In this document: piece after piece, positions 24,385-36,500 of the stretch
Numbering within the stretch: the first letter of the stretch is position 1
Layout: every line of letters starts with the position of its first letter
Assembly (NCBI RefSeq): GCF_037975245.1
Contig: NC_092566.1
Location: 18,385,001 to 18,449,000, forward strand
Direction: 5' to 3'
DNA length: 64,000 bases
Source: Apostichopus japonicus
Lineage: Eukaryota > Echinodermata > Holothuroidea > Aspidochirotida > Stichopodidae
Made by a program: the position numbers and the translations under genes
Notes under the pieces: generated by a model
Told to the model about the DNA's origin: nothing
The model's input: the letters and a program-made list of their open reading frames with translations, nothing else
Databases searched by the model: none

Positions 24385-27030
24385 GGTTCCTTGCTTTAGC
24401 AAAAGGAACCTATGCAGTCAGGTTGGCGTATGTGTGTGTGTATGTATGTATGTGTGTGTGTGCGTCTGTGACACTTGCTTGGGTACGCTCTATCTCAATA
24501 AGGGAATGTTGGATTGAGGCCAAACTTGGACTATAGATCCGCCATATGGAGAAGGTGTGCCCTATTGTTTTTGGTGCCCACAAAGGTCACCAAAGGTCAG
24601 TTATGGTCCAAAAACCGAAAATATTAAAACTGCAATAACTCCCAGTGCCAATGTGCGACAAGATTGATATTTTGGGACAAGTTGTGAACTTGTTAGGGGA
24701 GCATTTTCAAACTTAACGGTGATGTGATCTGAGGTCACCAAAGGTCAATTAATGATAAAAAACTAGTATTTTTGCGATAACTTGAGAACGAAATGTCTGT
24801 TAGGGTTGGGAGTTGCCTCAATGTAATCCAATTGTCGACCCGCATCTGGGTGACCCTTGACCTCAATTTGACTTCTGGTGACCTTTTCGTGTTTTGGGGA
24901 TTTTTACAGTTTCAATGCTATTTTCAGATGTCAAAGGTACCTTCTGATCATAAATGTCAATAGGTTGACCCCGTGTGACCTTTATGTGCGAAGTTATATG
25001 GGGTCAAAGTTTTTCGGTCGGAGTTAGGATGGTTGTACAGACTTTTCGTTTTGTTTTTTGGAATCAGGAGATTAAACTATGTCTGAAACCAAGGTCAAAA
25101 GGTCAAAGGTCACATTAGAAAAAATGTGCTTATTTTGGGAGGAAACGAGCAAAAAAGAAAATGTTTGGTTTTGATGCTAGATTTGGATATCAAAGGTACC
25201 TTCCGATCAAAAATGTCAATTGGTTGACATCCGTGTGACCTTCGTGTGCGAAGTTATACGAGGTCAAAGTTAATTTTCAGACATTTAATGCAACAACTCC
25301 CAGTTCCAAGGTGTGACATGGTTGATATTTTTGGACAAGTTGCAAATGGTATAGGGGAATATTTTCAAACTTAACGGTCATGTGATCCGAGGTCACCAAA
25401 GGTCAATTAATGTCAAAAAACTAGTATTTTGGGGGTAGAAAATGGGCAAAGAAAAAATGTTTGAATTTTTATAGTTTGATGCTCTAATTTAGGTCTCATC
25501 AATCAAAAATGTCAATAAGTTGACCCAAGGTGACCTTTGTATGTTAGGTTATATGAGGTCAAAGTTAATTTTCAGACATTTAGTGTTATAACTCCCAGTG
25601 CCAAGGTGTTACACAGTTGATATTTTGAGACAAGTTGCAAATGGTATAGGGGAATATTTTCAAACTTAACGGTCATGTGATCCGAGGTCACCAAAGGTCA
25701 ATTAATGATAAAAAACTAGTATTTTTGCGATAACTTGAGAACAAATTGTCTGTTAGAGTTGGGAGTTGCTTCAATGTAATCCAATTGTCGACCCGCATCT
25801 GGGTGACCCTTGACCTCAATTTGACCTCTGGTGACCTTTTTAGTGTTTTGTGGATTTTTACAGTTTCGATGCTATTTTCAGATGTCAAAGGTAACTTCTG
25901 ATCATGAATGTCAATAGCTTGACCCCCGTGTGACCTTGGTGTGCGAAGTTATATGAGGTCAAAGTTAATTTTCAGACATTTAATGCAATAACTCCCAGTT
26001 CCAAGGTGTGACAAGGTTGATATTTTTGGAATAGTTGCAAATGGTTGGGGAATATTTTCAAACTTAACGGTTATGTGATACAAGGTCACCAAAGGTCAAT
26101 TAATGATAAAAAACTAGTATTTTTGCGATAACTTGAGAACAAATTGTCTGTTAGAGTTGGGAGTTGCTTCAATGAAATCCAATTGTCGACCCGCATCTGG
26201 GTGACCCTTGACCTCAATTTGACCTCTGGTGACCTTTTCGTGTTTTGGGGATTTTTTACAGTTTCGATGCTATTTTCAGATGTTAAAGGTACCTTCTGAT
26301 CATAAATGTCAATAGGTTGACCCCTGTGTGACCTCCGTGTGCGAAGTTATATGAGGTCAAAGTTAATTTTCAGACATTTAATGCAATAACTCCCAGTTCC
26401 AAGGTGTGACAAGGTTGATATTTTTGGAGTAGTTGCAAATGGTATAGGGGAGTATTTTCAAACTTAACGGTCATGTGATCCAAGGTCACCAAAGGTCAGC
26501 TAATGTTAAAAAAGTATTATTATGGGGGAGAAAATGGGCAAAGAAAAAATGTTTGAATTTTTACAGTCATGCTCTATTTAGGTCTCACCGATCAAAAATG
26601 TCAATTGGTTGACCTCCGGGTGACCTTTGTGTGTGAAGTTACATACAAGTTCAAAGTTAATTTTTTGACATTTAATGCAATTAAATCTCAATGCCAAGGT
26701 GTGACATGGTTGATATTTTGGGACAAGTTGTGAATGGGGTGGTGGAACATTTTGAAACTTAAAGGTCATGTCATCTGAGGTCACCATTGTTATCATATCT
26801 GTTGACACGCTTGTAGGTCTCTTATATTTCTTACATTTTCGACGCCATATTTAGATCTCAAAAGTGCCTTTTGATAAAAAATCCAATCACATTTTGTGAT
26901 CACAAAAGTGTTGGCTATAGTGTTGGTTACTTTATGGGAACATGTAGGACCACAATTACTTGGACTATTTCAGCCCAATCTTGCTTTATAATATTATGTG
27001 TATTGTCATATACCCCCCAAGCAAGGAACC
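24385..27030. mobile_element. AGGTCA-rich satellite bounded by a 12 bp inverted repeat
   Basis: GGTTCCTTGCTT (24385-24396) and its complement AAGCAAGGAACC (27019-27030) bracket 2.6 kb. Inside, a diverged unit starting near TCAAACTTAACGGTCATGTG recurs at about 24709, 25366, 25659, 26058, 26459 and 26755, so unit lengths are about 400 and 295 bases. Each unit is crowded with AGGTCA/TGACCT hexamers; six AGGTCA-ccaa-AGGTCA direct repeats sit at 24584, 24732, 25390, 25685, 26083 and 26483. No protein is encoded. I read it as a dispersed non-autonomous element with internal tandem growth; no target duplication was found. Confidence 0.6.
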
Positions 27031-27388
27031 ACAGTGCCCTTGGGCTCTTGTATAGCTTAGACATTTGTTGTCACATGAATATCAACCACAAATGAAAAGG
27101 ATTTTCAACGTTTTCGTCAAGATTTGAAATGCAACTAGACTATTCCAGCTAATACACTGAATGGATTTATTTTTTAAATAATATAGAAAAGTTATTAAAA
27201 TCAACGCAAAAGATGCTTTCATTTTTTTTAATTACAAATTATGACGCTACAAATGTATTGCTTGTCTATTATTTTAAAAGTCTTTCTTGCTTTGCATGAT
27301 TTTATGAAAAATAAATGTGAACAATATGTATTATGTAGACTTGTTTGTTTTGCATCCTAAGCCGACCCTTTGATCTAAAAATACAAAC

Positions 27389-27391
<3 letters not shown>

Positions 27392-27454
<63 letters not shown>
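27392..27454. repeat. (TA)n microsatellite
   Basis: Pure TA run of about 60 bases. Confidence 0.95.
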
Positions 27455-27457
<3 letters not shown>

Positions 27458-27785
27458 CTATTTGTGTGGCGTCTTATTGACTAACTCAATAACCTCAAGA
27501 AAGTCTCACATGGATCTCACGTAAGAAAGACTTCCATGGATGCCCCATACTGAGTTCCAGAAGCCTACACTGTTAATAATGGAGGTCGCAGAGGTCCAAA
27601 TATTGTGAACACAAAATCTGAAGAATGGAAGATTGGATGGATATCATACTTTGTAAATGAAGCCTTTAATTTCTATTGAAGGTTATAGGTCATAATGAGG
27701 TCAGCCGTTATCATCTCTCCAACCTTCGACCCCTCCCCTCCTAGTCTACTCATCTCACCTTCGAAGTTTGTTAGTCACTCTAAAT

Positions 27786-28481
27786 TAGGGTTTCCCTAAC
27801 TTAATCTCCTCACGAACCACATGTTGATGTCAGAGTTGTCCACGAACCTACAACTTTTCGAGACGCGATCTGAGTCATTATTATACTGTAATACGCATAA
27901 CAGTGCTACGTGAAAGATCAAGTTCATAGTGTAATATTGTAATGAAAAAAAAAAAACAAGAGATGAACAAATCTTTATTTGGAAACTTCAAGATCAGATC
28001 ACGAATTGTATTAGACCGGCAGCCCAGTGCACTTTGATCAAACGAACGAGGTACCAATATCTGAGTATTGGAACATTTGTGGAAAAACCCAGTATATCCA
28101 AAAGTGGATGTCTGCCGTGGTCGCTCTGCTGCATGTGGCCCCTGGGGCCGGTTAAAGGGGGCCCAAAAATGCATCTGATCAAACGAACGAGGTTCCACTT
28201 GAAACCAATGTCAACTTAATGCATGAATGCCACATAGTACTGAATGGCCCATACCAGACAAATTTTCTGCTGCAAAGGGCCCGCCAGACGCCCAAGAAGG
28301 GCCCCTAAAAAAATGCATCTGATCAAACGAACGAGGTACCACTTGAAACCAATGTCAACTTAATGCATGAATGCCACAAAGTACTGAATGGCCTATGCCA
28401 GACAAATTTTCTGCTGCTAAGGGCCTGGGATGGACTCACGCACCCCCTGGGGGTTCCTTCACCCCAGTTAGGGAAACCCTG
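27786..28481. mobile_element. hAT-type non-autonomous element, 696 bp, perfect 8 bp target duplication
   Basis: Ends are TAGGGTTTCCCTAAC (27786-27800) and GTTAGGGAAACCCTG (28467-28481), inverted over 14 bp. CTCTAAAT flanks both sides exactly (27778-27785 and 28482-28489). The CAGGGTTTCCC-type terminus and 8 bp duplication identify hAT. Inside, a ~143 bp unit beginning CTGATCAAACGAACGAGG is tandemly duplicated (about 28175 and 28318, with a partial copy at 28036). No transposase. Confidence 0.92.
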
Positions 28482-28527
28482 CTCTAAATACTTGCTCAAT
28501 CACTAGAGCGGAAAGAGGAGGGGTAAG

Positions 28528-28555
28528 CAGGGAGTTGTTCCATAACAACTCCCTG
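28528..28555. mobile_element. 28 bp palindromic micro-insertion with 8 bp target duplication
   Basis: Two perfect 12 bp arms, CAGGGAGTTGTT and its complement, surround CCAT. GGGGTAAG lies directly on both sides (28520-28527 and 28555-28562, the last G of the palindrome being shared). The layout is that of a DNA transposon reduced to its two terminal repeats. Confidence 0.6.
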
Positions 28556-29146
28556 GGGTAAGGACCTCTTTACACCTCTATACTCTGTATGTGGTTGGCA
28601 ATTGTCTAGAGAGTACAGTAAACATCTGTAATTCAACCTTCAAACTGTTCAGAGCATCGATGCGATGAACTCAGTCCTGAGTAACCCGTATACAAATTGT
28701 CAAGTTTGTTAGAACCTCGGTTGCACACATGGGTATGGTACGGCTTGGGTGAGGAGGCGATGTGATGTAATCACTGTGTTAAATCTCGTCTGAGAATTAA
28801 ATTATGGAAGTATATTATTTTACTTCTATTGCACATTCACAATTGAAACATACTAGAAAGAAGAGATACGGGTCATTTGAGGCCATCTGATTACAGAAAG
28901 TAGACAACCTTGAATGAATACTTGATATAACATCACTGCCACATGAATACAAACAACACCGGAGGGTGGGTAAGCCTAAACCGCATTGGAGATTTGAGGT
29001 TATAAAGAAAACATCACCGATACGATGAGATGTGAAGGTTGTGAGCCTTCTTATGTTAACCCAGATGACGGGAAGAATTTATCAATGTGATACTTCATTT
29101 TTCTGAGATAGAGCATTGATGCGCCTCTTCCTCAGCTCTGTCGGAT

Positions 29147-29175
29147 CAGGGAGTTGTTACCATAACAACTCCCTG
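29147..29175. mobile_element. 29 bp palindromic micro-insertion, second copy
   Basis: Same 12 bp arms around ACCAT. The flanks read GTCGGAT before and GTCGGAC after, matching in six of seven positions, again like a target duplication. Confidence 0.55.
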
Positions 29176-30092
29176 GTCGGACGATCGATGTTCAGCTGTA
29201 TGGGAAGGTATACGTCAGTAGACTTCCCTATTGTTATGAGTAAGGGTACGAGTGGGCCTCTATACAATTAGACTCTCATTACTAGATTCAAATATCTCGA
29301 GTAGAGGAGTACAAAATCCATATAGACCAGTACAAGTATACAGGCAACTACACCCCCCCCCCGTACCCCCTACTCTCTCACCTCCCTACCAACAGGTTAT
29401 ATCTCTACATGGATCTTCGATAATTAATAAGGTACGAGGCTATGATACTCGGCATTAAGACGGTCCTCGCGACGTGACATTTTCCTGAGGCGGACTAGTT
29501 TTACTGTCACAGTATAGGCTACTGTGACTCAACCAGTGAGCCGCTACTCAAATTAGAGTAGCAGGTCCCTGATTCAACGATATCTGCGTATATATGGCAT
29601 ACATATGTATGTGAAAGGATAGGGTCTGCGTTGTAATAAACTGACGACTTGCGGTTCGTATTATTCGATCACCAAGCGATTTATATTGTTTATCTTCATT
29701 TCTGAGGTCTAGAACTCTTATATGTCACCATTTAACGGATGGATGTAGGTCAGAGGTGCTCCATAAATAACGACCCTGCGCACAGAAAGTTAGGAGGAAA
29801 GAATTTTAATCGGGAACGCAGCACAGTTCGTAAATCATAGTTATTTGCAAATCCTAGCAATTTTCGATAGAGTATGGGAAAGACCAAACATGGAAGTAGG
29901 CAATTCCAGTTAAAGAATGGCATGATTTATTGAGTAAGAAATAATCGATGATTGGGGGGGGGGGGGGGGTGGTGAGGACTAAACCTTGTTTGTGTATGAT
30001 ATGCATGTTCGAACCTGCACACATACTGAACCGCCGTGGTCTGACATGCGAGGTCAATGGTCATTTTCAGTTTCTATCGTACCCGGCTTAAC

Positions 30093-30119
30093 CAGAGAGT
30101 TGTCCATAACAACTTACTG
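30093..30119. mobile_element. Diverged copy of the palindromic micro-insertion
   Basis: CAGAGAGTTGT and ACAACTTACTG arms around CCATA, several changes from the other copies. The flanks GGCTTAAC and GGTATAAT agree in five of eight positions, so a duplication is only suggested. Confidence 0.4.
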
Positions 30120-30305
30120 GTATAATGAGACATCAACACCTGTTAACAAAGATTGACGCATGATTGCTGATAACGTGCGATGATAGTAGCGTTCGGTTAC
30201 GTATCGAATCTCGGAAATGAATATATGTGGAACACGGGCCGGATGTAGTCTTGGTTAGCCCATGGAGCTATAAACAGATGGCTCCATGGTAAGCCCTAGT
30301 ATGAA

Positions 30306-30323
30306 CAGGGAGTTGTTATGGAA
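30306..30323. mobile_element. Half copy of the palindromic micro-insertion
   Basis: CAGGGAGTTGTTATGG is followed by AATGAACAG, while the left flank is AGTATGAA. This fits an insertion whose right arm and the first bases of the right target duplication were later deleted. Confidence 0.4.
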
Positions 30324-31794
30324 TGAACAGCCTATCTTTTTCACAAAGCTATTTTCCCGTATCTATTTGCTGTACTGCCAAGAGAACGCCCGCGGCAACG
30401 CTTTCGATTGATAGGAAGGACAGATCCCTAGGCATGTAAAATAAAATGGGCAAGCACATTCGTGGTAGGCAGGAACCGACTCTGAGCAGGCATGCTCTGA
30501 GGCATGTACAGTTCGTACGCGTGAAAAAGAGTATTACAAACGACTTGGCCAAGACTAGGTCGGATGCAGCGCGAGGCACATCCATGCAATAACGGAGCCA
30601 GAAATTAGTAGATTTCAGTAGGATAGATTCAGCAGGAATTAAATCACTTATAGATACATACAGCTTTACAACTTTTCAACAAAATGTAACAATTAGCCAA
30701 ATCTCTCTAACTCCAAGACAAACTATCTGTAACTAACTCCCTTATAACTGATCTTATTGGAAACTGACCTGAATTATAATGGCATTAATGACTCATTGTC
30801 GTTTCTGGAAGATTTCCAAGTAGGAAGTATTGGAATGTCACATGTTTAATTCCTTATGGTCATTTGTTGGCTTTCGAGCTTCGCCAACACTTGTAGGATA
30901 CTTTGAAACCTTCGTGGAAACGACAACCGGAAATTCATGTTTTACATCTGTTTTGCCCGTAACTGCAGTAGCTTACACTGGAGTCCGTGGTATTAAGTCC
31001 ATATCGGGACATTTTCCGTTACTAGGGTTATTTTTAATTAATCCAACCGATTTGCACCGGGAAAGCAGTCGTTTTCTTGTTTACTTTCACAGCTGTGAAG
31101 ACAAGGTGATCTCAATACAAGCTAGTATAGTTACACGCACGGCATTTACAAGTAAATGGATTGAGATTTGTTGAAAACCAAGATTAGAAAACGGGCAATT
31201 TTAAAGCAGCTTCTCAGTAGACACAATATGGCACCTCAGTGTGGTCTCAAATAACATGCACGATTAAAAAGATGTTTGTCCACAGAACTAACATCGCCCT
31301 GAGTCACATATTTCGAAATTCGAAATAATACATATTACAAAAAACTGACACGCTTAATAAAACAACAGTAAACAAAAGGTCAGCACGTAGGCCTACTGTA
31401 CGTATACCCTAACAATACAAACAAGAACTTGAGCTCAAATCAGCAGTAACCTTACATATTTTAGATGTGTATGGCCTATAACGCCATTGCCAGAGGGGAA
31501 AAGGGAAAACGATACTGAAAGACGCCATAAAAAAATTGCATTCCCAAGTCTACCGTTTTTCGATCATGGTTATTCCTTTTACTGGATGTAGAAGCTATTC
31601 AATCCAGGGAACGTGTTTGGATTATATAGCAGTGAACACTTGCTACTTCTACCATATAGCGCAGTTCGTAATTTGATAACCGGTTAATTACACGTCATCG
31701 TTAACATCGGTCATCACAGATGGAAAGATGTAAGCAACCAGTCCACGCTAACTGGGATATGGCATTTAATAATTCTTTAGAATGAACGTGTCAA

Positions 31795-32226
31795 TAACCA
31801 GAAATACTTTTCGAGAAGGCTAGGTAACAGGAAACAGAGGTGGTAATAAAAGGCCGTGCTTCTTCTTGGCAGGACGTTGTTAGTGGGGTTACACAAGGGT
31901 CTGTATTGGGTCCGTTGTTGTTTGTTGCCTATATAAATCACATTGATGGAGATATTTTGTGTACAGCCAAGAAGTTTGATGATGACACCAAACTGTATTC
32001 TGAGGTCTTTTCCAAAAATGGTTCTGACAAAATTGCAAATGGATTTGGATAGGCTTTGTTTTCCTACAGGTCTCAGGGATGACAATGCAATTAATATTGA
32101 TAAATGCAAGGTGAATGCATATTGGTAGGAGTAATTAACCAAAAGTATAACTACACTCTTAATGGTGAGGAGTTGCAGGAGTTCTTTGTTGAAAGAGACC
32201 TAGGTTTCTTCATTGACTCATCTCTG
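31795..32226 (+). pseudogene. LINE reverse-transcriptase fragment, 5' part (split by a Gypsy element)
   Basis: The frame from 31840 reads VVSGVTQGSVLGPLLFVAYI, the RT block 4 signature, then KKFDDDTKLYSEV, where the catalytic F/YADD is degraded to FDDD. Frames shift shortly after, and the reading continues as INIDKCKV and DLGFFIDSSL up to the LTR at 32227. It resumes at 38885 beyond the Gypsy insertion. CR1/L2-like by its C-terminal half. Confidence 0.8.
32223..32226. repeat. Target-site duplication TCTG (left) of the Gypsy element
   Basis: TCTG precedes the left LTR and recurs at 38885-38888 immediately after the right LTR. A 4 bp duplication is within the 4-6 bp range of LTR elements. Confidence 0.75.
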
Positions 32227-32396
32227 TGTTATGGGTATGATTAGCGGTGCCCTACCCAAAATTTTGTTGTTTGTTTTGGCGTTCAATAGCGTGTATAGTG
32301 GGCGGAGCCTCAGCGATTGAATACCATGTGCCTTAACAGCAACTAAACTAAACTGGTTTTTCCTCTCTCCGTCTCACAGAGATCCTGGTCTTAACA
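32227..32396 (+). repeat. 5' LTR, 170 bp
   Basis: Starts TGTTATGGGTATG and ends GGTCTTAACA. No difference from the 3' LTR was found on reading both copies. Confidence 0.95.
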
Positions 32397-32399
32397 AAT

Positions 32400-32417
32400 T
32401 GGCGACCCTGCCAGGAC
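32400..32417 (+). promoter_or_regulatory. Candidate primer-binding site
   Basis: TGGCGACCCTGCCAGGAC begins three bases after the LTR, where a tRNA 3' end should pair. The tRNA species is not assigned. Confidence 0.5.
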
Positions 32418-32443
32418 TGAAGTAACCACTAGATTAGACCACG

Positions 32444-33547
32444 ATGGAGACGGACCAAAGCACCTCAGCCGATGATGCCGCTGAAACGGATATGAGGGAA
32501 ACAGTAAAGATGTATGAGCGGAAGCTCAAGGACTTGGAAGCAGAGTTTGAAAGATGTCTAGGGGAACTAAAAGTGACCACGTCAACCTCTGAGAAGGAAA
32601 GTCACCCTCCCACAGATCATGCTCTGCCATACAAGAAAGAGTTCAAGATACAAGGACAGATCGGGGACCCTGGGCAACGTGACAAGCTGGCATTCATGTC
32701 TCTGGTCCACCAGATTGACAGTGGACTTAAAAGAGGGTATCCTGAGAAAGAAATTGTAGAGGCTGTAGTTAGAGCTGTTACACCTGGTTTACAGCTAAGG
32801 GACTATTTGGAGGGACGGGACGACTTAGACCTTCCCATTACTAGACGTCTGCTGAGGGCTCACTTTCAGGAGCGGGGAGCAACTGAACTGTATCAGGAGC
32901 TATGTGGTATATCACAGGGTAGAATTGAGACGGCCCAGAATTTTGTCCTCCGTGCCCTGGCGTTGAAGCAGAGAGTACTCTTCGCATCAAAAGAAGCAAA
33001 TGCCAAATTCAAATATGATCAAACCCTTGTAGAGTCAATGTTTGAACATGCAGTGTCAACTGGGTTGTCGAATGCCGAAGTTAGACAGGAGGTAAAGAAT
33101 GCCTTCTCCAGTAACAAATGCAGCGAGGAAGACCTCCTGGAGAGGGTAAACCAAGCATCCCATTCCGAGGCAGAAAGGGCGAGAAAGATGCAACTGAAGA
33201 AGCCTGTCACAGCTTCAGTTGAAATGACAGGTAATGACCGACACAAACCCGAAGTAAAGAAAGAGAAGAGCCCAAACTTGTACGAAGAGGTACAACTATT
33301 GAAGACACAAGTGGCTGAAATACACAAGGCCATAACAGCAGGGGGAAGGGCGAAAACGTTTGAGAGGAGGCCCCGGGGATGCTCCGATTGTCAACAGGAT
33401 GGTATAGGAGACAGTTGCCGCCACTGTTATAAATGTGGTAAATTTGGTCACTTATCCAGGGGATGTTTGGCAGGTAAGCAACAGGGAAACGCCAACAGGT
33501 CTCCTCTGGGGGACGAGAAGGGACCTCAGGCGATGTCCATGCAGTAA
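32444..33547 (+). CDS. gag: Gag polyprotein of the Gypsy element
   Basis: 367 residues, first ATG after the primer-binding site. The N-terminal half is charged with a coiled-coil-like segment (residues about 20-45); the middle resembles a retrotransposon capsid. One CCHC zinc knuckle, [14 protein letters not shown] (328-341, C-x2-C-x4-H-x4-C), marks the nucleocapsid. The stop TAA at 33545-33547 lies inside the pol-frame overlap that opens at 33478. Confidence 0.93.
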   Translation: METDQSTSADDAAETDMRETVKMYERKLKDLEAEFERCLGELKVTTSTSEKESHPPTDHALPYKKEFKIQGQIGDPGQRDKLAFMSLVHQIDSGLKRGYPEKEIVEAVVRAVTPGLQLRDYLEGRDDLDLPITRRLLRAHFQERGATELYQELCGISQGRIETAQNFVLRALALKQRVLFASKEANAKFKYDQTLVESMFEHAVSTGLSNAEVRQEVKNAFSSNKCSEEDLLERVNQASHSEAERARKMQLKKPVTASVEMTGNDRHKPEVKKEKSPNLYEEVQLLKTQVAEIHKAITAGGRAKTFERRPRGCSDCQQDGIGDSCRHCYKCGKFGHLSRGCLAGKQQGNANRSPLGDEKGPQAMSMQ

Positions 33548-36500
33548 ATGTAAATGGGCTGGAATGTCCCGACTTGCTTAGACAGGTTGCTATGAATAAC
33601 GATTGGTCTCGAAAGAAGAGAGAGAGGATTGTTGACCTAGTGGGTGAAAGGTGCGTTGTTAATGGAACCCTCAACGGGATTGATAGTGAACTGCTGTGGG
33701 ATACAGGTTCAGCAGTATCTTTAGTCTCGGACAGTTGGGTCAAATGTCACCTTTCTCATGCCGAAATAAAACCAGTTGAAGAGCTCCTAGAAGGACAACA
33801 TCTTGATTTAAAGGCTGCAAATGAGATAGAGATGCCATACCTTGGGTGGATCCTAGTGGACCTTCGCATTGGAACCAAGAGTCTTGGGGTTCCAATGTTG
33901 GTGTATCCTGGGAGTATGAAGTCACCATTGATTGGGTACAATGTCATCGAACATCTCATGGGAAACTGCCAGAAAGGCTCTAAGATAAGTACCCTTGTGC
34001 AAGCAATTCCAGGGAAAAAGAAACAGGATGTTGAAGCCTTGGTAAGGTTAATTGAGGCTGGCATGGATGAAGACACAGTAGATGTACAAACCTCAAACCT
34101 GTATACACTGATACCGCCTAGGGAATGGAGAGATGTGGAATGCATAACAAAATGTCAACTGAATCATCAGAGAGTTATGGGAGGAACCGAGGGTGTATTT
34201 GTACCAACACCTGCGACTTCTGTACCAGAGGGGCTGCTCATACCTGAGACGGTAGTCAAAATGCCACAAAGACGTCGTGTTATGCTACCAGTTTTCAACT
34301 CTACTAACCATGACATACAGTTGCCAAGACGTACTGTTATCGGAAACATTGAGCCATTCCGGTACATTGGTAAGGTGGCTAATGGCAGACACGCAGACGA
34401 GGCCACCCTACATGGAGATTGTATGTCTTTAGACGTAAATACATTGAATAACTCTGTACAAAATGCTAATGTGACTAGTGATCAGTCCAGTGAAGATGTT
34501 GACGAGTGGTGTCCAGAGGTGGATTTCACATGTCTCACACCAATGCAACAAGATGCTGCAGAGAAAATGCTGAAGAAAGAATGTAGAGCATTTTCACAGG
34601 ATTCCATGGATACAGGAAATTGTCCCGACCTGAAGATGAAAATTAATTTAAATGATCCAGAACCAGTCCAGAAGAATTATGCAAGTATTCCACGTCCACT
34701 TTTCAAAGAAGTTAAGGAATACTTGGAAGACCTTCTAGCAAGGGACTGGATAACAAAGTCGAAGTCTAATTACTCTTCACCTGTGGTCTGCGTCAGAAAG
34801 CGTGACGGGTCGTTACGCCTATGTGTCGACTATAGAGAATTGAACCGTAAAACAGTTGATGATCGTCAACCAATTCCAAGAATCCAGGATATCCTTGATG
34901 GCCTGAAAGGTAGCTCCTGGTTTAGCACTCTCGATCAAGGTCGTGCTTATCACCAGGGATACATCGACCCAAAGAGTCAACCACTTACAGCATTTGTGAC
35001 ACCGTGGGGCCTCCATGAATGGAAAAGAATACCCTTCGGGTTAAAAAACGCCCCAGCAGAATTCCAAAGATACATGGAGGGATGCCTGGATGGTCTGAAC
35101 AACGACATTTGTTTTGTATATTTAGATGATGTGCTAGTCCATGGCAGCACATTTAAAGAACACTTGGAGAATCTGAAGAAAGTACTGGCCAGACTACAGC
35201 AACATGGGATAAAGCTAAAGGCCAGTAAATGCAAACTCTTCCAGAGACAGGTCAGGTACTTGGGCAGACTAGTCACTGAAGAAGGACATAAGTTGGACCC
35301 TGCAGATCTTGAACCAGTCCTCTCACTTAAAGATAAGAAACCATCAACAGTTGGGGAGTTGAGGAAAATGCTAGGATTCATTGGCTACTACAGGAGCTAC
35401 ATTCAAAACTTTTCAGCAATTGCCAGTCCTCTCTTCAAGCTGTTACAGAAGGAAAAGGGTTCTACACAAAAACCCAGTCGCAGAAACCAGAGGAAGAACA
35501 ACCATCTACCCAACTCGAATCAGAAGATAGCCTGGACTGAGGAGCATCAGGAAATTTTATGTAGTCTGATTGACCTACTAACAAGACAACCAGTTATGGC
35601 ATTCCCTGACTTCTCTAAGCCATACATTCTCCACACCGATGCATCGTTGATGGGACTTGGAGCTGTACTCTACCAGGAGCAGGAGGGGAAACTGAGGGTA
35701 ATTGCATATGCCTCCAGGACTCTCAGTGCTCCAGAGAAGAATTACCACTCCACAAAACTTGAATTCCTGGCACTGAAGTGGGCGGTGACGGAACGCTTTC
35801 GAGATTACCTGACATACGCAAAGCACTTTGTGGTCTACACAGATAATAATCCCCTCACTTACATAATGACGACAGCACGTTTAAATGCAACAGGTCAGAG
35901 GTGGGTATCAGATCTTGCCTCATTCAGATTTGATATCAAGTATCGACCAGGGCACAGTAACCAGGATGCTGATGTGTTATCAAGGATGCCCTTAGAGACC
36001 GACATCAATGAGTACATCCAAGAGTGTACTGCGGAAGTTCCGGGATGTGCTCTCCAGACGATTTCAGAGTGTGCGGCAGCAAATGTAGAGGGAACATTTG
36101 TGTACGCAGACTCACTTACTGCTGATATAGACCTTTGTAATATCATGAACCTTACCACAGATCACAAAGTGAGTCTCATTGAACTGAAGGAACTAAAGGC
36201 TGCTCAAGCCAATGACCCAGTAATTGGCAAAGTCCTTGAGTACATGGAAAAGGGGACAAAGCCAACTTACAAGGAGAGGAAAGACGAAGACCCAGATGTG
36301 AGAGCATTACTAAACAAATGGGGAGAACTCATTGTTACGACCGAAGGTGTATTAAAGAGAGTAACGGCTAATCGAGAACAGCTGATTTTGCCATCGAAGT
36401 ACAAATCTATGGTATTGAAGCAGCTCCACAATGAGATGTGTCACGTGGGCGTGGAACGGACACTGGACTTGGTGAGAGAAAGATTCTATTGGGCCCACAT

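Larger units (their letters stand above)
28563..31794. other. Intergenic stretch; only micro-insertions and short runs recognised
   Basis: Apart from the palindromic micro-insertions at 29147, 30093 and 30306 and homopolymer runs at 29350 and 29957-29969, I see no gene, RNA or intact element. Open frames here carry no domain motif. Confidence 0.45.
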
